19,959 nucleotides of DNA from Bacteroidota bacterium (lineage in GTDB: Bacteria; Bacteroidota; Bacteroidia; Chitinophagales; Chitinophagaceae), in assembly GCA_023423015.1 (NCBI GenBank), contig JAFAGE010000353.1:1-19959 (forward strand). Direction: 5' to 3'. Position numbers and translations under genes: made by a program. Of this stretch, positions 1-7,709 are shown in pieces. A model generated the notes under the pieces. The model did not search any database, was not told the DNA's origin, and worked only from the letters and a program-made list of their open reading frames with translations. Within the stretch, counting starts at the first letter, position 1. Each line of letters starts with the position of its first letter.

Positions 1-1
1 A

Positions 2-2395
2 TACGATCCCTACGATCTGGATATAAAATTGAAAGATAAACTGGACGCAACGCCTGCAAACATGCGCGACTCCATACGCGACAACGCTGTAGACGTGCGA
101 ACGATAAAGACTGTAAACTTCACCAACGTGAAGAAAAACAACACCAGTGGAAAGAAGCAGCAGATATGGAGCATCGAGAACATCGATGTAAGCTATTCAT
201 ATTACAAAGAAGAGCAGCACAATCCCTTGATCGAGGATAATTCGGTTGTACGTCACCGTGCGGGCCTGGGTTATAATTATACTTCTACTCCCACTTATAT
301 AGAGCCTCTGAAAAAAGGAAAATTCTTACGGTCGCCGTGGTTTGGATTGATTAAAGACTTCAATTTCAATCCGCTTCCAAGTTTACTTGGTTTCCGCGCC
401 GACCTCAACAGGCAATTCGGTGCCTATCGTCCGAGAAATGTAGGCGGTCCGAAATTCGGCTTGCCGGAAACTTACGACAAATACTTTACGTTCGACCGCG
501 TGTATAACCTGCGGTGGGACCTGACACGCTCGTTGAATGTTGATTTCAGTGCCACAAATAAATCGTGGATTGATGAAGACAGTGGCCGTCTCGACGATGA
601 AGCGAAGAAACGTATGTGGGACAGGGTTCTGAAAGGTGGAAGAACCATCTCGTATCAACAGGCAGCGAATTTTTCTTACGTACTACCAACTCAAAAAATT
701 CCATTACTCGATTGGACTTCTGTTCGTGTAAACTATGTAGCTAATTATAACTGGATAGCGGCATCGCTGATCGCACGCAACCTCGGAAACACCCTGGCGA
801 ACGAACAGCAGAAGAATGCAACAGCAGAATTTGATTTCCAACGTTTGTATAGTAAATCACGCTGGCTGCGTGCCATTGAAGAAACTGCACCCGCGGGGAA
901 TGCGGCTGCCGTGCGCGACACTACCTCGAAGAGAGGAAGAAGACGCGACAGAAATGAACCCATCGTTCTCGGAAGTGGCCTGAAAGCAGTTGGACGCATT
1001 ATTACTGCACTTAAACGTATCAGCGTCAACTACACAGAAAATGCAACGGCATCCATATACGGGTATACAGACAGCACAAAAGTATTGGGGATGAATTTCA
1101 GGAACGGCGCCCCCGGACTTGGATTTATTTTTGGACAGCAGCCCGACACGAATTTCATCAACAAACTTTCGTCGAAAGGATTAATTACCGGCGATCCAAA
1201 CTTCAACTTTCAGAACAGGCAAGACTATAACCAGAAACTAACCGTGAATGCGCAGCTGATGCCGGTTCGTGATCTTACAATTGACCTTACGGTAGACAAG
1301 TCGTTTGGTAAATTGTATTACGAACTGTATAAAGACACTACGCCAAATGGATATTCCGGTCAGTTTACACGTCTTAATCCATTCACAGAAGGAACATTCA
1401 GCGTAAGCTATATTTCGTTCCAGACGTTGTTTGGAAAAATAAATCCTAATGAAGTGTCTGAAACATTCCAGCGCTTCCAGGCTTACCGTGCAGTGATTGC
1501 AACGCGTTTGAGTAATGCAAACCCGAGTTCAGGGGGAGCACAAACTCCGGATGGATATTATGTTGGATATGGACGCTATTCGCAGGAAGTGTTGATACCT
1601 GCTTTCCTCGCGGCCTACACGAAAAAGGATCCGAATACCATTCCGCTTATGAAGAATGCGAATCCGAACATTCGTTCAAATCCTTTCTCAGGCATATTGC
1701 CACGTCCGAATTGGCGTATTACCTACAATGGTTTGTCGCGCATTCCGGGGATGGATAAGATATTCACCAGCTTCACGGTAACACATGGCTACAATGGAAC
1801 TTTAAGCATGAACCACTTTGAATCGGCTTTGTTGTACCAGGATCCGTTCTCGATAAATCAACCGGGATTTATTGACACACTCACGGGAAATTTTGTGCCG
1901 TACTTCCTTGTACCAAACATAACAATCAGTGAGCAATTCGCGCCGATGATTGATGTAGACATGCAGTTCACAAATCAGTTAAATGCACGGTTTGAATTCA
2001 AAAAATCGAGGCAGCTAAGCTTGAGCCTTGTAGATTTCCAGCTGAGCGAAGCCAGATCTACAGAATTCACAATAGGCGGTGGAATGCGTTCAAGGGGAGC
2101 ACTGTCGTTCATCAAATGGAAAGGAAAAGCATTGGAGAACGATGTGAACTTCAGAGTGGATCTTGGATTCAGGGATGATGTGACGGCAAACTCAAGGCTC
2201 GACCAGGTTCAGGCTCTGCCGACAGCAGGTCAGCGCGTAATTACGATCAACCCATCCATTGATTATGTTCTGAGTAACCGGGTAAATGTGAAATTGTATT
2301 TCGAGCAACGTAGGGTAGAGCCCAAAATATCTACTGCTCCTCCAATAACCAACACCCGCGCGGGAGTTCAGATCAGGTTGGCATTGACGCAATGA
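2..2395 (+). CDS. sprA: Cell-surface translocon protein SprA, C-terminal part (5' truncated by window)
   Basis: The reading frame is open from base 2 to a TGA at 2393-2395, giving 797 visible residues. The first ATG or TTG seen is not the true start, because coding continues to the left edge. SprA is the very large (about 2,400 residue) outer-membrane beta-barrel that forms the protein-conducting channel of the type IX secretion system in gliding and secreting Bacteroidota. The visible third is rich in alternating aromatic/polar strands, as expected for barrel segments, with typical SprA wording such as the SIENIDVSYSYYKEEQHNP stretch near the start and conserved Tyr/Phe-rich strands throughout. 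It ends in a strand with charged and aromatic residues (KLYFEQRRVEP). The gene converges on the minus-strand gene that ends at 2440, with a heptad repeat between them. Identification rests on recognised family wording and length, not on a search. Confidence 0.9.
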   Translation, partial: YDPYDLDIKLKDKLDATPANMRDSIRDNAVDVRTIKTVNFTNVKKNNTSGKKQQIWSIENIDVSYSYYKEEQHNPLIEDNSVVRHRAGLGYNYTSTPTYIEPLKKGKFLRSPWFGLIKDFNFNPLPSLLGFRADLNRQFGAYRPRNVGGPKFGLPETYDKYFTFDRVYNLRWDLTRSLNVDFSATNKSWIDEDSGRLDDEAKKRMWDRVLKGGRTISYQQAANFSYVLPTQKIPLLDWTSVRVNYVANYNWIAASLIARNLGNTLANEQQKNATAEFDFQRLYSKSRWLRAIEETAPAGNAAAVRDTTSKRGRRRDRNEPIVLGSGLKAVGRIITALKRISVNYTENATASIYGYTDSTKVLGMNFRNGAPGLGFIFGQQPDTNFINKLSSKGLITGDPNFNFQNRQDYNQKLTVNAQLMPVRDLTIDLTVDKSFGKLYYELYKDTTPNGYSGQFTRLNPFTEGTFSVSYISFQTLFGKINPNEVSETFQRFQAYRAVIATRLSNANPSSGGAQTPDGYYVGYGRYSQEVLIPAFLAAYTKKDPNTIPLMKNANPNIRSNPFSGILPRPNWRITYNGLSRIPGMDKIFTSFTVTHGYNGTLSMNHFESALLYQDPFSINQPGFIDTLTGNFVPYFLVPNITISEQFAPMIDVDMQFTNQLNARFEFKKSRQLSLSLVDFQLSEARSTEFTIGGGMRSRGALSFIKWKGKALENDVNFRVDLGFRDDVTANSRLDQVQALPTAGQRVITINPSIDYVLSNRVNVKLYFEQRRVEPKISTAPPITNTRAGVQIRLALTQ

Positions 2396-2409
2396 CGGCA
2401 GACGTGAAA

Positions 2410-2437
2410 GGTAAGAGGTGAGCGGTGAGCGGTGAAA
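2410..2437 (+). repeat. Short tandem array of a 7-bp GGTGAGC-type repeat
   Basis: Four consecutive 7-mers follow GGTRARM: GGTAAGA, GGTGAGC, GGTGAGC, GGTGAAA. A more degenerate fifth copy (CGTGAAA, 2403-2409) precedes them. The array lies in the 44-bp gap between the convergent sprA and the gene ending at 2440. A related array on the opposite strand lies at 3001-3031. Confidence 0.75.
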
Positions 2438-2439
2438 GA

Positions 2440-2916
2440 TCAGGAAGTCTTTTTTAATAGTAACACATAACCGCACATCTTCTTTTTATTCTTGTTTACC
2501 TGTACCGGTTTTATCATGTGGTATTCACTCTGGGGAGGGATGTAATTGAAGCTGATGATATTACCATCTACATCGCCCCACATATTTTTCTTGTAGATTA
2601 CCTGTTTTTCGGCATAGTCATACATGCGCACTTCGTATAGTCTTGAAGTTGGATCTCCGATAAAAATGAATTGGTACCAAACTCCCCGGGCCATGGGCAA
2701 CACGATGGGCATTTCGTATTCACTTTCCATAGTCATCGAAGCTTCGCGCAAAACAGCAAATCCTTCCTGGGCATAATGTTCTTTAAGACTATCGACGGTT
2801 TCCTGATAGGGATTGCCATCACAACTTTGCTGCCTGATGATGTCCTGTGCACTTGCTACTGAAGTAACATAAACCAGCAAAAGGACTAACAGACACTTAC
2901 CGGAAATATGGTTCAT
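2440..2916 (-). CDS. Small secreted protein of unknown function
   Basis: 158 residues, ATG at 2916, TGA at 2440-2442. Residues 1-23 form a clear Sec signal peptide with a hydrophobic core (LLVLLLVYVTSV) and an ASA|Q-type cleavage site. There is no lipobox, so the mature protein is probably periplasmic or exported. The mature part has two conserved-looking Cys residues (one in QQSCDGNP near the N-terminus, one in KKMCGY near the C-terminus) that could form a disulfide. It also has a beta-rich middle with GVWYQFIFIGDP and RLYEVRMYDY. No family was recognised. It lies 105 bp downstream of the sorting-domain protein on the same strand and could be transcribed with it. It is bracketed by two opposed heptad-repeat arrays. 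The signal peptide and normal codon use argue that it is a real gene. Confidence 0.7.
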   Translation of the reverse strand: MNHISGKCLLVLLLVYVTSVASAQDIIRQQSCDGNPYQETVDSLKEHYAQEGFAVLREASMTMESEYEMPIVLPMARGVWYQFIFIGDPTSRLYEVRMYDYAEKQVIYKKNMWGDVDGNIISFNYIPPQSEYHMIKPVQVNKNKKKMCGYVLLLKKTS

Positions 2917-3000
2917 ATCAACTTCTTGATTAGGGTTTGCAGGATAAGGCAGGGCATTAAAAGTAGATTAAAAAGCCCTAAAATCAAAATCCGTGTAATA

Positions 3001-3031
3001 TCACCTTTCCCTCTTTACCGCTCACCTCACC
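3001..3031 (-). repeat. Second 7-bp GGTGAGC-type repeat array, inverted relative to the first
   Basis: Read on the minus strand, this stretch is GGTGA, GGTGAGC, GGTAAAG, AGGGAAA, GGTGA, in the same 7-bp register as the array at 2410-2437 but on the opposite strand. The stop codon (3022-3024) of the 878-residue protein lies inside it, so its last Val-Arg-stop codons are built from repeat sequence. Confidence 0.6.
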
Positions 3032-5658
3032 AACACCGCCGTTCCTCGTTTCGTTACTTTTCTACCGGTATAATCAGTTCCGCTGATCATCCACACATAG
3101 GTGCCGTTTTGTTGCACTACGCCGGATACACGTCCATCCCAGCCTTTGTTGACCTCTGTAGTTTGAAATACGAGTTGGCCCCACCGATTGTATACCCTGA
3201 AATAGTCGAGAGAGGAAATGCCTACAGCCATGGGCTTGAGTTCCCTGTTTTTTCCACCGGGAACAAATGCGTTCGGTACAAATATGTCCGGTGCGGTTTG
3301 AAACACTTTGATGTTAATGGTGTCAAGATCAAAACATCCATCGGCAGTGTACGCTTTCACCACGTACGAAGTATTCCTGTTCAGAACTGCAACAGGATTT
3401 GGTATAGATAGTCCACTCAAGCCTGTTTCGGGCGACCATGAATAAAATTCCCCACCGCTTCCGTTGAGTTGTAAGGGTTGATTAACTACTACAGAAGTGT
3501 CTTCGCCTGCAAAGGCTTTGATTTCCTGGCGAACCGTAACAGTTACACGATCAATGCCTGGTTTGGGGCATCCTAATGTATCGAATCCAAGAAGCGTATA
3601 TGTGCGGGTGTTGAGAGGAAATGCATTTGGTGTGAGAGATCCCGGATTGTCGAGCGAGAAAAGCGGATCCCACCTGAAACTGGAACCATCTGTATAACCG
3701 TTAAGCCTGACCGTATCATCGTAACAGATAACTACATCGTTTCCTGCGATCACCTGGGGATATGGTATAGTTCTTACAGAAAATTCATCTTCAGCCACAC
3801 AACTGCCGATGTTTGCCACAACATGATAAATGGTATTACCAAAGGGAACAGTTAAAGCATTTCGTGTATTCGCGTCTACGAAATAAGCCTGCGGCGTTGC
3901 CGTCCAGCTATATCGTAATCCATCACTTCTCGGCGATAATTGAATGGTGTCTGTTAAACAGATCGTAGTATCAATGCCGGCATCCAGTGTAACCTTATCC
4001 ACCACCCGTACACGTATTTCATCGCTGGTCACGCACCGATTTTCGGTCATTGTCACTTTGTATGTAGTGGTTACTTTAGGATATACCACCGGTGTTGACG
4101 AAGTGCTGTTGATCATGTTATAACCGGGCGACCATTGAAAAATTCCGTCTCCAACTGCGCGGAGCTGAAGGCTATCTATACTGCAGATAAGTGTGTCTTT
4201 AAATGGCAATACCATATCGGGCTGATCCCTGACGTCCACTATCTGCGATACGGTATCAATGCATCCTTTGTCGGACCCTACCACTAACTTCACGGTTTTA
4301 GTTCCAAGGGTGTGATAAAGCCATTCCGGTGTTTCTAAACGGCTGGTGTCGCTTTCCGATTTCTCATCCCCAAATTCCCATCGCCAGTATGAAGGTGATC
4401 CATACCTGCTCTTCGTTGTATCAATGAAGCGGAAGGGTGTGTACAGGCACGCACCATTGTAAGTGAATCCGGGAAAGAACCCGGGATATACACGTGCATT
4501 GGTAAATGTTTCATCAAAACATTTTCCGTCAAGACTTACCGTGAGTTTCACCCTGTATGTTCCGGTGTCAGCATACTGGTGCTGAATCGTGCCATCGGGA
4601 ATTGATGATGTCTGCACTTCTGTTCCATCGCCGAAATCCCAGGTATACACCGAACCTGTGGGATTTATCTGCAGGTTCCGGAATGTTACCAGGAAATCGT
4701 CGCAGTAAGAATAGTCCGGGTTAAGCAATGCGCGCAATGGCAGACAATCTGATACTTTCAGGTGAATGTCTTTACGATGAACATTAATAAGTTTTCCCTG
4801 GCGGTATTCAGAAATACAAACTGTCACTACATACTGGCCGATTTTATTTGGAGCAGTGCCGCGAAGTACGCCGGTTTTTGAATCGATCGTCACGTTGCCC
4901 ATTGGTGTTGCTCCTGAATAACCCGCGCTGTATCGCAGCGCGCTATAGGGTGGTGGTGCTGCCGGGATTGGAAGCGGACAGGTAAAACAGCCATCTCCGT
5001 TACTGGGGCCACCGCCAGCCCATGCATCGCAAAACCGGTAAACAAGCGAGTCTTTATCCGGATCTGTAGCAGAAAAATCGAAATCGAAGCCTGAACCCAT
5101 ACAAACAGCAACGGCATCGTTGGCAGTTATTACCGGGCTTGAATTTATTACAGCCGTAGGATGTGCATTCATTCCGGGAATTTCGCATTCGTATGTAGCG
5201 CCATTCTCGTTACTGGGTGGTGCGATGTTTTGAATTCCTTCAATACGGCAGCAGCGTTGAAATACTATGGTATATCCTTCGGGTGTGTTTGGCAGTTCAA
5301 CGGTCGTCTGAAAAAAACGTAAACGATAACAAACGTCGCGTGGCGGGTTGGTAATACAGGGGTTCGAATTAGGGTCGTAGCTTATAAATTCATCGCGGAT
5401 CATCCCGGCATATTGACCGCCAACCTGCCTGTTATTCTCCCGCGAAAAAATGGTGAGATAGGCCTGCTGGTCGAGCTGCCCCTGGTCGTTCTGACCGCAA
5501 TCGATATAAAGTTTGAGAGTAAGCTGATACGAGGATGTGTTGGGCGCCGATCCTGGTCCGAGATACCTGTACGAAAGTTCACCGCCACGGATGTGGGCAG
5601 CGAAAGCACTAAGCACGGATCCCCAGAATAGGAGAAAGGTAAAGCACAACCTCTTCAT
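3022..5658 (-). CDS. Secreted PKD-domain protein with type B (CHU_C) type IX sorting domain
   Basis: 878 residues, ATG at 5658, TGA at 3022-3024. Residues 1-20 are a Sec signal peptide (FTFLLFWGSVLSAFA). The mature N-terminus AHIRGGELSYRYLG is the usual opening of large gliding-motility-associated surface proteins in this phylum. Residues about 21-300 form a Cys-rich N-terminal region. Two PKD domains follow at about 307-392 (WDFGDGT, 340-346) and 396-478 (WEFGDE). After them come four Ig-like repeats of about 80 residues (about 480-790) sharing the pattern ICxxDTxxL...W.P. Residues about 791-878 match the type B C-terminal sorting domain (FVPNAFVPGG, YNRWGQLVFQ, GWDGR, NGTYVW). The family is exported through SprA and retained at or released from the surface. 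The role is probably adhesive or structural. No enzyme domain was seen. It starts 38 bp after the hydrolase stop. Confidence 0.88.
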   Translation of the reverse strand: MKRLCFTFLLFWGSVLSAFAAHIRGGELSYRYLGPGSAPNTSSYQLTLKLYIDCGQNDQGQLDQQAYLTIFSRENNRQVGGQYAGMIRDEFISYDPNSNPCITNPPRDVCYRLRFFQTTVELPNTPEGYTIVFQRCCRIEGIQNIAPPSNENGATYECEIPGMNAHPTAVINSSPVITANDAVAVCMGSGFDFDFSATDPDKDSLVYRFCDAWAGGGPSNGDGCFTCPLPIPAAPPPYSALRYSAGYSGATPMGNVTIDSKTGVLRGTAPNKIGQYVVTVCISEYRQGKLINVHRKDIHLKVSDCLPLRALLNPDYSYCDDFLVTFRNLQINPTGSVYTWDFGDGTEVQTSSIPDGTIQHQYADTGTYRVKLTVSLDGKCFDETFTNARVYPGFFPGFTYNGACLYTPFRFIDTTKSRYGSPSYWRWEFGDEKSESDTSRLETPEWLYHTLGTKTVKLVVGSDKGCIDTVSQIVDVRDQPDMVLPFKDTLICSIDSLQLRAVGDGIFQWSPGYNMINSTSSTPVVYPKVTTTYKVTMTENRCVTSDEIRVRVVDKVTLDAGIDTTICLTDTIQLSPRSDGLRYSWTATPQAYFVDANTRNALTVPFGNTIYHVVANIGSCVAEDEFSVRTIPYPQVIAGNDVVICYDDTVRLNGYTDGSSFRWDPLFSLDNPGSLTPNAFPLNTRTYTLLGFDTLGCPKPGIDRVTVTVRQEIKAFAGEDTSVVVNQPLQLNGSGGEFYSWSPETGLSGLSIPNPVAVLNRNTSYVVKAYTADGCFDLDTINIKVFQTAPDIFVPNAFVPGGKNRELKPMAVGISSLDYFRVYNRWGQLVFQTTEVNKGWDGRVSGVVQQNGTYVWMISGTDYTGRKVTKRGTAVLVR

Positions 5659-5696
5659 GAAACATTAGTCTTGTGGCAGTGCGGGGAAGATGCCGG

Positions 5697-6494
5697 TTAT
5701 TTGGCAGAAAGAAAATCCTGGATCGCTTTCAAAGAAAATTCCGGTTCCTCCAGCATGCCCATGTGGCCCGAATGCACGCAGATATAAATGTAAGAAATTT
5801 CAGGCACCCTGCATTGTTTCAGACCCTGCTCCAGCGGCACCGCTGTATCGTGTTCACCCATAATAAATAACACCGGTTTTTTGAAATTTTCAAGCACTGA
5901 AACGCGGTCGGGCCGGTTCATCATGGCCGCAGTATAGTTTACGAGAGAAGTGGGAGACAGGTTGCTGTATTTATTAATAATTTCTTCTACAAGTTCAGGA
6001 TTGTTCGACCGGGTTTCTTCCGAAAAAAGATTGGGAACAGTTTGCCTGAGAAATTTCGCTGAGCCGTGTTTTCCGATGAATTCAATATTCTTTTTTCGGG
6101 CTTCCTTCTTTTCTTCGCTGTCGGCATATGCAGTTGAATGAAACAGACCGAACGAATGCAGATAATGTGCATATTTCTCAGCAAAAGCCAGGGTGATATA
6201 TCCACCCATGCTGTGTCCGATCATTTTGCACTGCTGAATTCCTTCCTTGTCGAGCACCTCTTTGACTTTTTCGGCCATTTTTTCCATGGTTATTCCATCG
6301 GTATTCGAAACCGATTGTCCACTGCCGGGTAAGTCCGGAATTATCAGGCGGTATTTATTTTTCAATTGTTCGCTGAGTGCGTCCCAGATAGATCCGTCTT
6401 CTCCAAAACCATGCAGTAATATTACCGGTTCGCCCTCGCCGACAAGGCGATAGTAAATACTGCTTTCGTGGGTAATCAATCCATGCTCCTGCAT
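5697..6494 (-). CDS. Alpha/beta-fold hydrolase
   Basis: 265 residues, ATG at 6494, TAA at 5697-5699. All parts of a classical alpha/beta hydrolase are present: the oxyanion-hole HGFG (28-31), the nucleophile elbow GHSMGG with Ser95, the acid Asp216 in GEHDTAVP, and the catalytic His244 in HSGHMGMLEEPE near the C-terminus. A lid-like helical segment lies at about 118-200 (charged run EEKKEARKK). No signal peptide is present, so it is cytoplasmic. The family includes esterases, lipases, haloperoxidase-like enzymes and C-C bond hydrolases, and the substrate cannot be read from sequence. Its ATG lies three bases after the stop codon of the DUF4105 gene, so the two are very likely co-transcribed. 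Confidence 0.93.
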   Translation of the reverse strand: MQEHGLITHESSIYYRLVGEGEPVILLHGFGEDGSIWDALSEQLKNKYRLIIPDLPGSGQSVSNTDGITMEKMAEKVKEVLDKEGIQQCKMIGHSMGGYITLAFAEKYAHYLHSFGLFHSTAYADSEEKKEARKKNIEFIGKHGSAKFLRQTVPNLFSEETRSNNPELVEEIINKYSNLSPTSLVNYTAAMMNRPDRVSVLENFKKPVLFIMGEHDTAVPLEQGLKQCRVPEISYIYICVHSGHMGMLEEPEFSLKAIQDFLSAK

Positions 6495-6497
6495 AAA

Positions 6498-7709
6498 TTA
6501 TTTTTTTATTGCGCGACAATAACTCCTGATGGCCGACAGGAATACAACAGGAAGAAATGCATAATTCATACCCTGCGGCAGAAATGCCCACATGGCAAAA
6601 AACACTGCGGCAAGGATAGCAGAAATCGTAAAGTATTTTCTTACCCACGCCTTATTGCTGCCTACAAAGAAAGCGGCGACGATATGCGTTGGCAATGCCC
6701 AGTAAAGGTTATAATTATTCCTGCAAAGTTCATGTTCCGTGCCATACCACATGTACAACATCAAACATCCTGCTATTCCAAGTAATAAAAAGAAAGCGAT
6801 ATCGAATACGTTTGCAAATTTTTGCCAGCGATTATTTTTTGTATACGCGAGAAAAGCCCCAACCAATAATAATGTGATCATCACAATCATTGGAGTGATG
6901 CTGAATGAACTTTTCTCCTCTTCGCTGGCAGGAAGTATCAGTTTTTTAGAGCCTACCAAAGGCTGTCCCTTAACATACGCACTGTCGAATCCCTTCATCA
7001 GGTAATCCGGCAGAAACATCGCTTCGAGGTTGGTTGCAGGGCGGTCTATGCGGCTCGCAAGTAACAGGTCAATTCCGAAAGCGCTCCAATACTTACCTCC
7101 TTTGTAGAGGTATTCATGAATCATGTCGCGAAAAGTAGGACCAGGATTGGGTATAATTCGTTTGAAAGAAAAGCTGTCATTTGCATTTCTCATCACCATG
7201 TCGCGCGGACGCGTGGAGCAGTTATCGAATAAGAACTCGTACCTGTAATTTTTGTTTTCTTCCTGCGCATTTACCTTCAAAGCCTGGTAAAGATTTTCTT
7301 TCTCATCGCAGGAAAGGGTGAGCATCTGTTCTACTATCGACCTGTTGAAATATTCGTACTCCTTGTAAAAATTTGTGAAGTGATCCGCGGATACATAATA
7401 GATCAATTTGCCTTTCACAAACTTCACGTAGAAATCGGGATCAGCAAAGTCGAATGTGCCGTAGTTGAAAATGACATCGGATCCTGCTGCAGCATCACGT
7501 ACGCGTATTGCAGTATGTCCGAACACCGAATAAAGATCTTCACCTGGTCCGCAGGTAAGAAGGCTTATCTGCAGATTGCAGCTATCTTCTTGTGCACGTG
7601 CTTCGGATGCGCCAGCAAAACAGTATAATGCGAATACAATAATTTTCCACAAACCGGCCAGGCGATTACCGGCTGTAGTTTGGCGCTTCGCGCGTGATTT
7701 CAATATCAT
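6498..7709 (-). CDS. DUF4105 (Lnb N-terminal periplasmic domain) membrane protein
   Basis: With the ATG at 7709 the protein has 403 residues and ends at TAA 6498-6500. A signal-peptide-like hydrophobic stretch (WKIIVFALYCFAGASEARA) sits at about 21-40. The periplasmic domain follows, with the family's conserved LLTCGPGEDLYSVFGHTAIRV (His65) and FLFDNCSTRPRD (Asp162-Asn163-Cys164), suggestive of a Cys/His papain-like arrangement. Four or five transmembrane helices fill about 270-395. The start is uncertain. ATG 7709 overlaps guaB by 44 bp, and a TTG at 7652 lies just after the guaB stop and would give a more compact signal peptide. ATGs further upstream (7763, with TTG/ATG-like codons to 7793) lie deep inside guaB and are unlikely. 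The function of the family in Bacteroidota is unknown. It is probably in an operon with guaB and the hydrolase. Confidence 0.82.
   Translation of the reverse strand: MILKSRAKRQTTAGNRLAGLWKIIVFALYCFAGASEARAQEDSCNLQISLLTCGPGEDLYSVFGHTAIRVRDAAAGSDVIFNYGTFDFADPDFYVKFVKGKLIYYVSADHFTNFYKEYEYFNRSIVEQMLTLSCDEKENLYQALKVNAQEENKNYRYEFLFDNCSTRPRDMVMRNANDSFSFKRIIPNPGPTFRDMIHEYLYKGGKYWSAFGIDLLLASRIDRPATNLEAMFLPDYLMKGFDSAYVKGQPLVGSKKLILPASEEEKSSFSITPMIVMITLLLVGAFLAYTKNNRWQKFANVFDIAFFLLLGIAGCLMLYMWYGTEHELCRNNYNLYWALPTHIVAAFFVGSNKAWVRKYFTISAILAAVFFAMWAFLPQGMNYAFLPVVFLSAIRSYCRAIKK

Noticed and set aside
2951..2979. Rho-independent terminator (AGGGC ... GCCCT)
   Set aside because: The stem is only five base pairs with a 19-base loop, and no T run follows on either strand.
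2908..3411. 167-residue plus-strand ORF opposite the sorting-domain protein
   Set aside because: It overlaps the conserved C-terminal sorting domain on the other strand, and its translation resembles no protein family.
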